This document shows, in pieces, positions 1-14,775 of a DNA stretch of 64,000 bases. Numbering within the stretch: the stretch's first letter is position 1; every line of letters begins with the position of its first letter. The stretch spans positions 2,535,001 through 2,599,000 of the forward strand of contig NC_066606.1 of NCBI RefSeq assembly GCF_905475345.1, in the 5' to 3' direction. The position numbers and the translations under genes are program-made. The notes under the pieces were generated by a model. That model was not told the origin of the DNA, made no database searches, and worked only from the letters and a program-made list of their open reading frames with translations. This DNA comes from Vespula vulgaris (lineage: Eukaryota > Arthropoda > Insecta > Hymenoptera > Vespidae).

Positions 1-119
1 GAAAAAACAAGCGTTTCGTAATAAACGTTCTCGGGGGTTGGTACGGTGAAAAGAATATGATTGGGAATCACGTGTCCATCGATTACGAGATGGTCGACCT
101 TCTGTGGCCTGGGCTCCGG
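1..119 (-). CDS. Fas1: Fas1 coding exon, truncated by the window edge
   Basis: The acceptor TTAATTGCAG precedes a phase-0 exon with 39 full codons ([19 protein letters not shown] ... ETLVF) and two further bases before the window ends. VIDGHVIPN is the typical central stretch of FAS1 domain 2. The remainder of the gene continues to the left. Confidence 0.9.
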
Positions 120-568
120 CTGCAATTAAACAAGGAACTTAAAGAAGAATAATAACGATGATAATAATGACGATGATAATTCAGAACAATAGAAGAAAAA
201 GATGGAAAAAGAAAAGAGGACAAGTGAAAGAAAAAAGAAAGAAACAATTATTCGATTATCAATTACAAAAGAATTTATAAGGAGAAAAGTAGAAAGGTCC
301 AATGAATATTTCCAATGCGTTTCGAGGAATGAAAATGAATTTCTATTTTGACGATATAATATTTTTATATTTATTGAGACCAAAGGTGGAAGAAGATAAA
401 AGGTACAACAAATGGATTCTTTTTTGTTCTCTCTTTCTCTTTCTCTCTATTCGTGTCTCTTTGCGAAACCCTTTAAAAACTCTCGGTTGTATTCTTTTTT
501 CCAACGGATATAACTGCCTCGTAGCGACTAAAAGCACTATACAGGGGTGTACACGTAACTATACATAC

Positions 569-605
<37 letters not shown>

Positions 606-3600
606 CATATGTACGTACGTGTAATGCGGTGTAATCGCATAAGCAACCGAAGGACAGGAAAGTAGACAGGAACCAGTCAAAGACGAGCTTACTTACACGT
701 CGTTGCACATCTTTACACGCATAACGAAGTAAATGATCCAAAGGTAAAGAGGGATCCCTGCGTGCTTCTTAGAAAGCACACCCCTGTCCCCAACCCCCTG
801 CTTCTACAGCCCCTATACCTTATTGCTCGTGTAATGTCGCGAGAGATAATCGGGTAGGGGGTTGCTAGGGCGCTGAGACTGAGACTGAGACTGAGACTGA
901 GAGGTTGGGGTTAAAGTTAAAGTTGGGATTGGGGTTGGGGTTGGGGTTGAGGTTGGGGGTGGTACGAAAGAGAAATGGACAAAAGTGAAAAGCTTGCGTA
1001 GGATGATGATAATATATCACGATGTGTCGCTGGTGTTGGTTGATATTCGACTTGAAGATATCTGTTTATTCTAACGTTTCATTTTGTACTGGTTCAAGTC
1101 AAAAAATTAATTATTCACCTTAAATCCTTCGTCAACCGGTATGAAAAATGTGTAACGCCCGTCGGCCGTAAAGATACCCTCTTTTTTCTCTATGACGATC
1201 CTCTGTCGGAAGGTTCTTGAAAACGAAAAAAAAGGAAAACAAGGGTAAAGTGATTCATCGCAAAGTTTTCATTAATTAATTCAATATTCATAATATCGTA
1301 ATGAAATTTTGATATTAATATTTAATATTGATAATATTGCTAATAATCATTTGTAATATGTAATATGTATTAATATTATTGTAGTATATATATATATATT
1401 TTTTTTTAGACAGTGTGCTCCGATAAAAAAAAAATATATATATATACATGTGTATATGTAATAAATTAATAGTAAAATGTAATAATTGTACAATATTGAA
1501 TATTCAGAGAAACTATAATTAATTATTTAATATAATTTTGTAATAATATATTTTTACCTAACACGATGATTGCCCATATTAAAGTTCTCGCTTTGATTTA
1601 TAAATTGAAAGGCATCGGGGTTGTAAATCGGCGATTCCGGTGATATCGATCGTACCGGTTCCAATACTTCGTCTATCACGTGCAAAACCTAATGGAAAGA
1701 GAAATGACCTTATTAATAATAATCGAGAAATTCCATTCGTATGATATGAAACGTTCGATGCAAAAGTATCGTACGTAAGTCGATTGATTTAAAACGTAAA
1801 ATCTCGTATGGTTAAATCTACGATCTTAAAAACTTCAAAGCTACGAGATTTTAAGAAAAAATATACTAAAAACTTCGTACACGAACGAAAAAATAATTTT
1901 ATAATGATGAAATGAAATAAGATTTAAAAAACATGTGACTCCATGATTACACAGGATTATAGAAGTTAAATATAATACTAAATTTTTAATACAAAAAATT
2001 TTACTTCGTATCTCCATTATCCATATAATTAATATTTTTTCGGCTTTCGTACAACGCTTTTACATTAAACGAGTGATATCTGAAATAATCAAAGGCAACA
2101 AAGTACATGTGCGTGTATCTATGTATATGTATGTATGTGTACATATTTATATACATATATATATCTGTAAAAAAAAAAAAAAAAGAAAAAATGAAAGATA
2201 GGAAAGAGAGACCACCCCATCAGCACCCCCGTCAACCAGTACCATATCCGCATATTTTTGTGTATCGCTACAAAGGGAGAAGAGAGGCTTGCTATTTTGT
2301 CGGTGTCGAGACGAAACGAAACGAAACGAAACGAGAAGAGTGGAATAGAGACGAGAAGAGACGAGACTGGTTGGGATATAGTAGGATCCCATTGGCCTAT
2401 CTTTCGTTCGCGATACCTATTCCAACGGGTAAAACGTGTACGGCCATTTACAATACGGAGTTTGGTCCTATAACGTTCTCTAACCCACCTCTATTTATCC
2501 GCCTTTCTCTGTGATCGTCGTGACTCTTTTATCTCGTATGGGAGATTGACTGGCTTTGTAGTTTTCCCAGTCCCCTCCCGAGGGACGAGAGGGAGGAGAG
2601 GAAGAGAACGAGACTGGAAAAATACGAGAACGAAGACCGCTCGTTTTCTCTCACTCTCTTTCTTTTTCTCTTTCTCTTTCCGTATGTCTGTCTCTCTTTT
2701 TGATCAACGAAAGATTTCAGGAATTATAAATATTTCATAAAAAAGAAATTAAAGAGAAGAGTGATTCCTTAAATCTAATGTTGTTGTGGCTTATTGAACG
2801 ATCGAGATTTTTTTTTTCATCCTTTTCTTTTGTTTGATATTATTACGTGTGTGTGTGTATGTGTATATCGTTATGTTATTTATTAAAGGAAGAGAACGAG
2901 ACTGGAAAAATACGAGAACGAAGACAGCTCGTTTTCTCTCACTCTCTTTCTTTTTCTCTTTCTCTTTCCGTATGTCTGTCTCTCTTTTTGATCAACGAAA
3001 GATTTCAAGAATTATAAATATTTCATAAAAAAGAAATTAAAGAGACGAGTGATTCCTTAAATCTAATGTTGTTGTGGCTTATTGAACGATCGAGATTTTT
3101 TTTTTCATCCTTTTCTTTTGTTTGATATTATTACGTTTGTGTGTATGTGTATATCGTTATGTTATTTATTTAAAGTTATTTATTAAAGGAAGAGAACGAG
3201 ACTGGAAAAATACGAGAACGAAGACAGCTCGTTTTCTCTCACTCTCTTTCTTTTTCTCTTTCTCTTTCCGTATGTCTGTCTCTCTTTTTGATCAACGAAA
3301 GATTTCAGGAATTATAAATATTTCATAAAAAAGAAATTAAAGAGAAGAGTGATTCCTTAAATGTAATGTTTTTGTGGCTTATTAAACGATCGAGATTTTT
3401 TTTTTCGTTCTTTTATGTTTATATTATTACTTGTATGTGTGTGTGTGTTATTTATTTAATAGATCGAATATACACGATATACCAGTAAAACTTGTCATAC
3501 TGAACTATTTCTATAACTGAAATATTTTATATCGATAGATAGAATATAGTAAAAGTGTTTACTTTGCACGATTATTTTTTTGTATTTTTTATTTATTTCT

Positions 3601-4711
3601 TTCTTTTTTTCTTTTTCAGAAGTAATACATAGATAGAAATTTCAAAGAAGGAGAAGAGAAAATAGAGAGAAAGGGACAAGAAACGTTTTTTACGAAGAAA
3701 CTTTCGAACTTTCAAAGATAATATGGACACCATTGAAATAACTTGACCTTGGATAATCGTTCGGAAGATCAGACGAAGTTGAACCTTCAATAATCTTAAA
3801 TGGATCTCTTATTTTTCAATGCATATACTTAACCCTGCGGGAGGAACCTTTCTAAGAAAAAAAAGAGAAAGAAAAAAAAAAGAAAAAACTAATAAAATAT
3901 ATTTTTCATTAAATACTTTTTGTCTTGAAAGAAGTTACAATATCGTCGGCATTAGCATTGCCCAAGGTGCACCTTGTGGTTACACGCTCGGTCTTTGTAT
4001 ATAACAGCATATCAACTTTGAAACTTAATATCTCGATAGTGGTTTGCGCTAAGGGTATGGGATTATTAATATTTCGAAAACGTTTCGGAAACGAACGCTT
4101 AAAATAAAAGAATGTGAAATAGAAAACAAGAAAAAAATAAAAGAAAGAAAAGAATATACGTAATTGATACAGTACAATACAATTACAATATTATTATTTA
4201 ATCAGATAATATAACGATATAAATGTTATCAAAATAAATATCTAATCGTACGATATTACTTTTTGAACGATTATCCAAAATCAAATCAAATCAATGAAGT
4301 CAAACTTTATTATATTTCGTCTTCGAAGTCGGACGAAAAAAAGCTTTTGTTATAGAGAATCTCTCTCTAGGTCTTTTTATTTTTGCTTTTACTTTTTCCC
4401 TTTTTTCGAAATTTCTATCACAACGTAAATGCATAGTATTGCATTATATATATAATAATTCAGATGATAAAGTTGAGAGGGATAAGCCCGACACACTTGC
4501 ATGATGAAAAAGAAATATACATTCGAATAAAAAATTCATATCACTATCGTTATTCATACTTTCATTGCTTTCTTTTTTTTTTCTTGCTAAGTAACTGCCG
4601 TCTTCTATCCGCATAAAATTTTTCTAACTTCTCTGCTTCTTTTTTCTTTTCTTATGGAAAAATTCACTTTACATTACATCGTCAAAAAAAGAATAATAAA
4701 AAAAAAGAGAG

Positions 4712-4758
<47 letters not shown>

Positions 4759-4818
4759 AAATCGCACCTTACTTACGAACGCACAGAGTGTAACGCACTG
4801 AGAGTTCTTGTCGAGTAG

Positions 4819-4878
<60 letters not shown>

Positions 4879-7175
4879 GAAACGGAATTGACTTTAAGGT
4901 TATTTCGAGATTCGTTGAGAACGTAGGACTTAGGTGGAAAAGAAGAGAAGAATCGAAGGGGTTGTGGGTGGTAGATTGAGGGTGATGGAGTTAAGGGTGG
5001 GGATACGAAGGTAGGAAGAATGAAAAGGTAGGTAGTAGTTCATACACGGCCGATGCACGTTAGATTTTTATTTTTCTTTCTTCCTCTCTGACGTTTCCTT
5101 TATTTGCTTTCTCAATTTTCTCTCTCTCTTACTTTCTTTCTCTGTTTACCACACGTCTTTTTTCTTCCTTCCTTCTTTTCTTTTTTTTTTCTTTTTTTTC
5201 TTCTCTCTCTCTCTCTCTCCCTTTCTCTCCATCCTTTTTTTTCCTTTTTTTCTCCCTCTCTCTTTCTCTCTTTCGTGTTCCTCTCGTACATCCAATCACA
5301 ATTTTCCCTTCTCTCTTTGTTTTTCCACCTTCTTTACTTTCCATCCCGTGATTTCGTGTATTTACTACGCAGCCAAATTCCTTTCCTTTCTATCCTTATA
5401 TTTTTAACAAGGTCTGACTTTATTTCACGGTAAAATTTCTTTTCTGAAAGATCGAAGAAAAGAGGGATGGTCGGGCGGCTGAGTGTAGAAAAAAAAATGG
5501 AACGAAAGATAAAAAGAAGATATACGAACGATTAAGGTGGTGCCTTTTAAATTCGACCTTAGATACGTAGATTTTACTTCAGTATTTGTTCAATTAAGTT
5601 TCCATGTAATTTACGTCATGGATGAGTGGTTTACGACTGAATTCGGTAGATGCTTCGATGTTACGTACGTTTCATTTATTTTTTTTTTCATTTAGTTCGA
5701 AAGTACTTTTATTCATTCGCGATAAGTATTTTCCAAAATAATTATATCGATCAGTGTAAATAATTAAGTGTCAGGTTTACGTCTGAATTAATTGTGTCAT
5801 ACCGATTACTTAAATCATTATGTACATTGATAATTAAATAAATATAAATATCGATAATTCAGTTAAAACATGGATGAAAAATATTGAAATATACTAGTAG
5901 ATTCAATAAATAACAAATCAATTTAAATCATATAGAAACAATGATGTTAAAGTTACTATAAAATCGATTTTGTTATCAGAATCGTTTCTTTCGTATCGAA
6001 TTAGAAAGAAATAGGATGTTACTTGTCTCTCTCTCTCTCTCTTTCTTTTTCTGTTTCTATTTTTATTTTTGAATTAGATCTCGAGACAGAGATAGAGAGA
6101 GAAAAAAAGAGAAAGAGAGAAAGAGAAAGAGAGAGAGAGACAAAGAGAGGGAAAAAAGGAAAAGTGTCCATTATAAGCGTATTTCAGAAGCAGAAGGGAG
6201 GAAAAGAGAAGATGGAAATAAAACAAAAAAGAAAAAAAAAATCAGCCACCCACCACCCATCATAGTTCGTCGTTCTCTCTTCTCGGTGCGTTAGCGAGTC
6301 TCGAAAAAATTGCCGACTGCTCGGGAATATCATTATCGAATTTTTTTCTTTTTTTTTATCTTTCTTTTTTTTTAGAAGAGTGGGAATTAATTCGTGTCTG
6401 CCTTCGGGTACAATCTTCTTCTTCTTCTTCTTCTTCATCTTTTTCTTTTCTTTTTTCTCGATCTCTTTTTTCTTCTTCTTTTCCTTTTTTTTTACAATTT
6501 TCCTCGATTCCTTTCCTTCTTCTCCTTCTTCTTATCCTTCTTCTTTTCTTTTTTTTTTTTCTTATACCGAGATCCGAAGAAGGAAATTCCAGTCGGAATA
6601 ACTCAGTCGATGTTCCGTTGGAGAGAAACTGCTGCTGTTGCGTTAGACTACTACCGTCCGAGGAGTACAGTTAATGGAGGGGAAAAATGCAGTAAGCAAA
6701 GAACGACGGATGGTGGGAAAGAAGGAGGAGGAGGAGGAGGAGGAGGAGGTTGAAAAGAAGAAGGAGGAAGGGAGAAAGTAAAGGATAAGGATAAGGATAA
6801 GGAGAAGGAGAATAACGGATGGAAAAGGTGAAGAGAAGAAGAGAGAAGAAGAGAGAAGAGAAGAGAAGAGAAGAGTAAAGAGGTGAATACGGAAAAGAAG
6901 GATCGGAAGCTACGAAAGATGGTGGTGGTAGTAGAGGGTGGGAGTGATGGTGGTGGAGATGGCAGCGATGGCGGCTCGTTCGCTCGAGAAGGGAATTGAA
7001 AATCAGCCGCGGGCAAAGAGAGCGAGTATTACGCGGAAATAGTTCGGCAAAAGCGATGGAGTTTGGCCAAGGAAGTCGTATCGATCGACTTCTTTTTCGA
7101 GAGAACGGATCGAGATGGATCGGTAAAAGAGAGAGAAAGAGAAAGGGAGATAAAGAGAGAGAAAGATAGAGATAG

Positions 7176-7225
<50 letters not shown>

Positions 7226-7295
7226 TTTTCGAGGAACAACCTCTCGTAACTAAAGATAAAAGTTAAGAAAACCTTCGCGTGAGAGAGAAAGAGAA

Positions 7296-7349
<54 letters not shown>

Positions 7350-7933
7350 TTTAGTTGTACCACTCGTTTTCCTATCAGCTTTATCGTACGAACGTAAATT
7401 ATACCTGTCTTCGGTATAACGTTCGTTTATACGTTAATTACCGATGAAACTTAACTCGAGATAAATGTTAATTGATGAAATATTTTAGATTTCTTTTCTT
7501 CTTCTTTTTTTTTTTCATTTATCGTTTTAGTATACAATGATAGGGATAAAAGTAACATTGGAATATAATTTGTTTCTTTTGGAATTATTTTCCAACGATT
7601 ATATGCGTATAGGTTTATGTTTGAGTAGTAGATATGTACGTGCGGTTACGTAAATACATTGTTCGATAATAACTAATAATAGAATTTTCTATGATTTATG
7701 CATCTCTCTCTCTCTCTCTCTCTTTTTTGGGGATTTATTCTTCGTCTTTCCGACGATGTTTAATTACATTTTGGCTTATAATGTTTCGGTAAGAGGATTG
7801 AAAAAAAAGAAGAAAAAGGAGATATAGAAGGGGTTAGAAGAAAATTTGTACGTGGAATGTGGATAGGAAGAGTTTCTCTCTGATATTACTATCGTGAGCC
7901 GAAGAGAGGATCAAAGGAAGAAGAAGAAGAAGA

Positions 7934-7965
<32 letters not shown>

Positions 7966-8273
7966 GAAAAGTGATCTAAAGGCGTGCTTCGTCGAAAGGA
8001 TTAGTTGTAGACCGTGCGGTTCCGTGCGATTTTTATCAGGTGATGGTACTTTAACTAGAGATTAGAGGATTCGTCTGGCATAAGACGAAATGAGATCCAA
8101 CCTTTACCTTCGCGTACATGGCGGAGCCAATGTATAACATTGGTTTCATCTAACCGTATCGACGTAGCGAATCTGAAAAAGATTTTCCTTTACGACCTGA
8201 TAAAAAACCTTTCCTTTCGCGTTTCAGGTTCTATCGAATTTTATCATTTCTGAGATTATTTTATTTATATATG

Positions 8274-8307
<34 letters not shown>

Positions 8308-8347
8308 TGTATATGTGATTTAGTTTATATTGAAAATTATTTCAAAA

Positions 8348-8397
<50 letters not shown>

Positions 8398-9077
8398 GAC
8401 ATACCTGCGTTTTCGTATCACCATTAACTTTGATTTTCGATTGGAAGTTGCTGTGTTGTTTCAAGATTTTAGCGTTGTTTATGAAAACCTCTTCTTCACC
8501 AGTTGGCCCTGGTTTCCTCGTTACCCATAATGGCGGATTACCATCTAATTCGGACGAAACCGAAAGTCCTAGTCGTTCGATCGTTAGCGGTAGGTTCGCT
8601 GGAAAAATCATCATTTAAAATTATTTATTATAAATTCATTACTATCATTTTCTTTTTTTTCTTTGTGAACGAAATAAAGAAAAAAAGAAAAAATCGTGTG
8701 CATCATGGTCGCAAATACATATATAGTCATACGAAGCAATTTTTTCTTTTTTTTTTTTTTTTTAAATATAACCATATATATATATACACATTTGCATCGC
8801 TTAAAGCTTTAATGCTTAACGCGTATAATCTACCATTGAGGGTTCCTTTTTTTCTCTTTTTTTTTTTTCCCAATCTTTTTCGTCACATCGTTCTCTTTTC
8901 GCTCTTTTCAACGGACCCGAATGATTAAAGCTCCCGATCGATTCGTATTTATTTTCTCTCGCGAGCACGCGCCAGCAGTAGTAGTAGCCTGCGGGCCACA
9001 GCTGCTATGGCTTGGCCACAAAACGAAAACGTCCGTACAAAGCTGCTTGGCGCATCGATTTATATTCCCTGTATGGA

Positions 9078-9126
<49 letters not shown>

Positions 9127-12100
9127 AAAGAGAGAGAGAGAGAGAGAGAATTTAACATTTTTTTTTCTCCGATATCATCTTTCTCGAAAAATTCTTTACG
9201 AGAATTTTTATAAGCGCATGCACGTGACCTTAAAAAAAAATTCTATTTTTAAAAGTTTTTTTTCTCGAATTAATGCGAGTAATAATTATACATATAGATA
9301 TATTCGATATTTTAATAAATGTTATTTTATTATTTCATTTAGAATCGATGACGAATCGTTTTTATAATTATTTGATTTGTTAAATACGTATAAAGAGTAT
9401 ATATGTATTATATTATTAATATATTATTAATTAAATGTACGTATGTATTTTTAAAGGTATGAGGTTTACTATCTATGATGTTTACTGCCCTCTACGTATG
9501 CTTGAGGAACTAAAGTACAGACATTTTCCCGCACTACGTAATTCGTCTTTGTATCGAAAGAACGTCGTTTCGTTGAGTGTGTTTTATATTTCCTTTTGCG
9601 TAGTTTATATTTTTCTTTATCGTTAGTGTTTTATATTCGACGTTATTTCTATTATCTTTTTCTCTTCTTTGAAGAATGAACGATATCTCCGTGTCCAAGG
9701 TAAGATAATGTAATTTTGACAACCTGTTGCACGACTCGTTAGACTTAACCTTAAAATCGTAAATTCGGTGAGAGATATTTTGAATGATTCGTTAAGTAAT
9801 TTAATATAAATAAGAAAAATGCGTAATCTAAAGTTTTTCTCTGATGCATATTAATACATTTAATTAATACATATTAATAGTTATTTTCAGTTCTAGTTCG
9901 ATAAATATATTTGTTTATTTTATACTTTTAGGGCGTTTTTGCTCATACGGGTAGTTATAAAATTGGGCAAAGTAAAAAAAAGCAAAATCGTTATGATTAT
10001 TTTAATGAACCATGGTATATTGCGTACAAAGAAATATGGGATACCATTCAGATGGAGACCGAGGTATGAGAACTGTTATAGGTTATACGACGATGTTATT
10101 CAAGTATAAATTTGTAATATATCCTAATTAGTAAGCCATAGTAAGCCAAGTTAATATATCCTAATCTTTTTTAGTCTGTGAGATCTAATATGATACATCA
10201 ATTGATATCAGATTTAAAATCTTTTGTATCCAGCGTAAGATCAGATAGTATAGATTTATTTGACAATGAAATACCTACGGCTATGTTACTAACTGGTAAT
10301 GAAATCTATTAATATATGTATGATATTTGTTGTTTCTTTTTTTTTTCTGTAAAATTAAATTTCCATTGTAGGAGTCAATGTTCCCGATCACACTAAACTC
10401 TTTCAAAAGATAATTCTTAAATTACGTACTCTAACCGTGCACATTGCAATATTATGGAGTAAAGATTCTAACAACATAAAAAGTATAGTGTCTGATACAA
10501 TATTTCAGTTGATAAATAAAAAAGAAGAGGTTAGTTCATTAAAAACATATTACTTACAAAGTTGAGACTTAAAAAAAAAAATACTTTATAGGATGACACG
10601 TTGGAAATAAAGAGAACTCAATGTAATATGCGTGCTTTAAAATCATGGTACTTAACGCATTGCGATCCATTGGATCCCTTAATCATTATTATTTCTGATT
10701 TTGAAAGTTTTTCACCAAGCGTACTTCATGATTTCATTTTAATTCTAAGGTACCAACATTGATTTAATTGTCTCAAATATGAAGACTCTATTTCTCATCG
10801 CGTAATAATTTAAATTATCTCAATTGTAGTTCTTATTCGGATACGATAAAATTTGTACTTTTTTTTGGAATTGCAACTACATTGCATGTTGTACACAGAT
10901 CTTTATCTTACGATGCTACCTCTAAATTAAAAATTAAGGTAACTATAAGTATTTGATAAGTTTAATGAATGAAATAGCTATTTTCCCCAAGAGTAGACAT
11001 AGTTAATTATTCCAGGTGTTGCACATGCAAACACAAGTAAAAAGTTTAGCGGATATATTAGAGGGAATGATTTTTTCACCGGATATCTCGTTTAGATTGA
11101 CTGGAAGAGCTTTTCAATTATTAACAGATATCTTTTTGTTTTACGATTTTTCAGTAGATCGTTTTTTACAAAATTATAAGGTATTTATCATCGACTCTAA
11201 CATAATGTATGCCCTTTTTTTTTACCTTCGTTATCTTTCCAATGAATTTCTTAATATCTTACGAATTAGCAATGCCTTTAGTTATGTATGATACAACATT
11301 TTTATGGAAAAAACATAAACTCTTTGTGTTGCCAACAAAAAGATATTAAAACGAGACTATCTCTTCTAACGGAAGAGGATATTAAAGATCTTAAAAAATT
11401 ACCATCGATTGCCAAGTATTTGCAAATGCGAAAAGAATCGAATAAAAACGAAGAAGAACTTAACGATAAAAAATTTAAGGTAAAACTAACACGTAACTCT
11501 CTCTTTGTCTTTTAGTCTATTAAATTTATAGACTTTAACATCAATATTTTATAGGATTTAGTAGAAACGTTGTTGATGGAATTTCACGAATACATTACTC
11601 GGTTTTTAACGGTATTAAGATGCTTACACATTTTAGTATCGACTTTACCAAAGGCACGATTAGGAAAACAAGTATGTATGACGTAGCAACGAAGCTTTCT
11701 TTGGTTTCTTGAAAAAGAAAAAAAATATATATATATCCAGAAATACGTGGAAAGTAGATATTTATTAAAACAATAATTATAGCTACGTGAAGTTTACACA
11801 AAAGCAGTTTATTCGAGTAACATTACGGAGTCTCAGGAATACAAGGAATGTCTGCAGTTATTAAATTTTTTATCGAAGGAAGAGCTCTTAACGAAATTAG
11901 AGTCTATCGAGAAGATACTCGAAGATACGAAGGATCCGCTAATGAAAAAATTTCGAGTAAATCTTACTATGCGTATAAACGAAATTAGGAATGCTAGCTT
12001 GGACGTTATTAGTGGTAGCTCTAAAGAAATAGTTTCTGCAAATGAGAAACTTACTCGCGTTCAATTGAAAGAGGTAGATGCATATTGTACTATTGATTTT

Positions 12101-13864
12101 TTAATTTGATTTTTATTTAATTTTTTTCCTTTGCCAATCGCGTTGTTTTACGTTTTATTTTGCTTTGATCGTATAGAAATTATTAAAAATGAGTCAAACC
12201 CATAAACGTTCGCCATACAAGGAAGCCCAATTCGATTTAATAAATTACTTGGATCGAGAGATCTTTAATGTTCATCTATCGAATCCTAGTAAAGTACCTA
12301 CTAACGAGATATTTTGTTACAACGATGGAAATGCAGTGAAGCAACATGTTCGTGGTTCTGTAAGGGGAGCCATACATATGGGTTTGAACGATCCGCAAAT
12401 GTACTTGCAGGTAGTTAATATAAGTTTTTTTTTCTCCTCTAAATGAATGTTTTCTATTTGCCGATTCGTAGTTCTCTTCTCTTCCCCCTTTTTTTTTCAA
12501 AAATGAGAACTTTGCGTGTGCGGTGTTAAAGATTAATTGAAAATGCATATTTTATTATAGTGCGACTGTTGCAAATTGGAAAACGAGGACGCTATTCCAG
12601 CAACACTGCCCGATTTAAGTATAATTTATAAGCTACACTTGGAATCCAGGAAGCTAATCAATATGTACGACTGGTTGCAGGTAATGATCCTTTCCGTGCT
12701 CGTGTTTACAGGTTAATCTCTCATACATTTATAGTCACGCACATGGCATACGCTCATGTATATATTCTGTGTCTAACGATTTTAATCGCTATCCTATTTC
12801 GAGTTGATTTAGTCCAGCCGAGGATCGTAGGATTGCACGAAATCTCTTTTGATACTTCATGTGTGTGTATATAGATGAATATATATACATATGTGTGTGT
12901 AAAAGTTTATGTATAGAGAAGTAGGATGAGCAGATCTTCTTCAGTGAATTTGCATAAAAACTTTGCGACACTTGTGATTTATAACGATTCCACTTGACGT
13001 ATTTCTGTAATACTTAATGATCCTTTTATTTCGACGTAATTTTTTTTTTTTTTTCTTATCTTTGTACGTCTCTATATCTTTTTTTCTTTTTTAGATATTT
13101 TGTGTGTCATTTTAGAAATGACGATGATGATAATAATATTTGAAATTTGTAGGCTTTTTCAACGATCGTAGATCCGGTTGAGGATATCGATGAGAAACGG
13201 GAGATAGATCCTAAAGTACAGTATCCTTTTTATAATAATTGTTAACGATATAATTAGATAATTAATTTAATAAGATTGATATTTATGTAAGATAATTTTA
13301 ATGGATACTTTATATCTATCTCGATACGTCGACTTTTTTGATTCGATTTTTTCTTTTTCTTTTTTTTTTTTTTTTTAAATCGTCGTGTTTGTCTTATTTT
13401 CTGTTTTTTTTATTTTATGTTTTTCTTAAATGATAATGATTATCATCATCACAGAGCACGTTTCACACGAGCGGTTGCAGATTTACAATATCTAGGTTTC
13501 ATCAAGACGTCTAGGAAGAAAACTGATCACGTTAAACGGCTCACTTGAGGATAATAAAGAGTATCTTTTTATTTATTATTATTTTTTGTTCTTATCTTTT
13601 TATAATCTTTTTTATTTTTTTCTTATTACTGCGAGAGTAATATTTTTGTAACGAAATCAATATGACGTTGTAATAAACACTGATCATTGATTACTATTAT
13701 AGAGAAAAGATGAAATATATATGTATACATACATACAAAAAATATATATATATATATTCATTAACAGATTTAATCTGTAATCTTTACAAATTTATAATAT
13801 CCCTTATTAAAACAAATTAATTATATAAGTATGTATACATATATATATTTTTTCTTTTATTTTC

Positions 13865-13897
<33 letters not shown>

Positions 13898-14027
13898 AAA
13901 ACCATGCTAACGACGAAGTGAAAAATTAATTTTTGTCAATATTAAATAATATAATTCGGATAATCGGATATTAAACTAAAAACGAAGAGAAAGAAAATTT
14001 ATTATCTATATAAAAGAAAATTTATAT

Positions 14028-14069
<42 letters not shown>

Positions 14070-14735
14070 GTTTTATGGGATTTCTCTTATTCCCCAAAGA
14101 GATCACGTCTATCCTTAAATACGCCCTTGTACCAACATATATACATTTCTATCTATATAATAATAACTTGAGTGTTCTATCAGAATCCGAAAGAAAAAGC
14201 ATGCTCTATGGTAGTTCGAATAATTTAATGCCCGAGATGCATACCAATGACGCGTGTTATAAATCTTCCATAGAATTCAATGACAAACGAATGGAATACT
14301 AAAACGTTTGGTGACGTTTATCGTTCGTTCGCGACGTTCTTCTCTGTATTAATCGCGAACGACCGTCCTTCTCCCTTTCTCTCTTGCAGCTTCCGCTTTT
14401 TTGAATTAAAAAAAGAGGACAAAAAATTTTAGTTTTTTTTTTATACTTCTTCTTTGATGCTTTCCTCTTCGAAAGAAGGAAACTCCGATTGCGATATATC
14501 GATCGTTTGCTCTATCGTCTTCGTTGTGATCGAGAACACGTTCTTTCGATTCGCGTGATATAAAATACCGATTAAAAGGAAAGAGAAAGAGAGGAACGAA
14601 AGAGAATTGAAAGAAGAGAAAAGAATAAAGAGAAGGAAGGGTGGGAGTAAGTGAGTGAGTGAGTGAGTGAGGGTTGGTCGAGTTGCTGCTGTTGTTATTA
14701 CTATATGCAACCATTGCTGCATTTTAACAACGAGC

Positions 14736-14775
<40 letters not shown>

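Larger units (their letters stand above)
120..1118 (-). other. Fas1 intron with G-rich tract
   Basis: 999-nt intron between the last two Fas1 exons in the window. It contains an AT/CA microsatellite (about 565-606), CTGAGA hexamers at 873-902 and a TTGGGG-like tract at 925-959. No additional coding sequence was recognised. Confidence 0.7.
1689..8404 (-). other. 6.7-kb Fas1 intron
   Basis: Apart from the tandem repeat at 2601-3454, this holds microsatellites: GA 4719-4754, AT 4820-4875, TC/T-rich 5104-5275, TTC/T-rich 6415-6565, GA 7195-7222, TA 7301-7348, GA 7932-7966, GTAT 8281-8312 and AT 8351-8394. It also has less repetitive patches at 3700-4080, 6580-6720, 6950-7090 and 7980-8230. Open frames here are low-complexity (Ser/Leu/Phe or Lys/Arg/Glu rich); none has splice-compatible coding evidence. 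Confidence 0.7.

Noticed and set aside
2546..3328. Three similar open frames sharing the same C-terminal half
   Set aside because: They are simply the three copies of the 290-bp tandem repeat; the content is TC-repeat derived.
14075..14302. 75-codon plus-strand frame downstream of Orc3
   Set aside because: AT-rich composition, no family signature, and it lies beyond the Orc3 polyadenylation signal.
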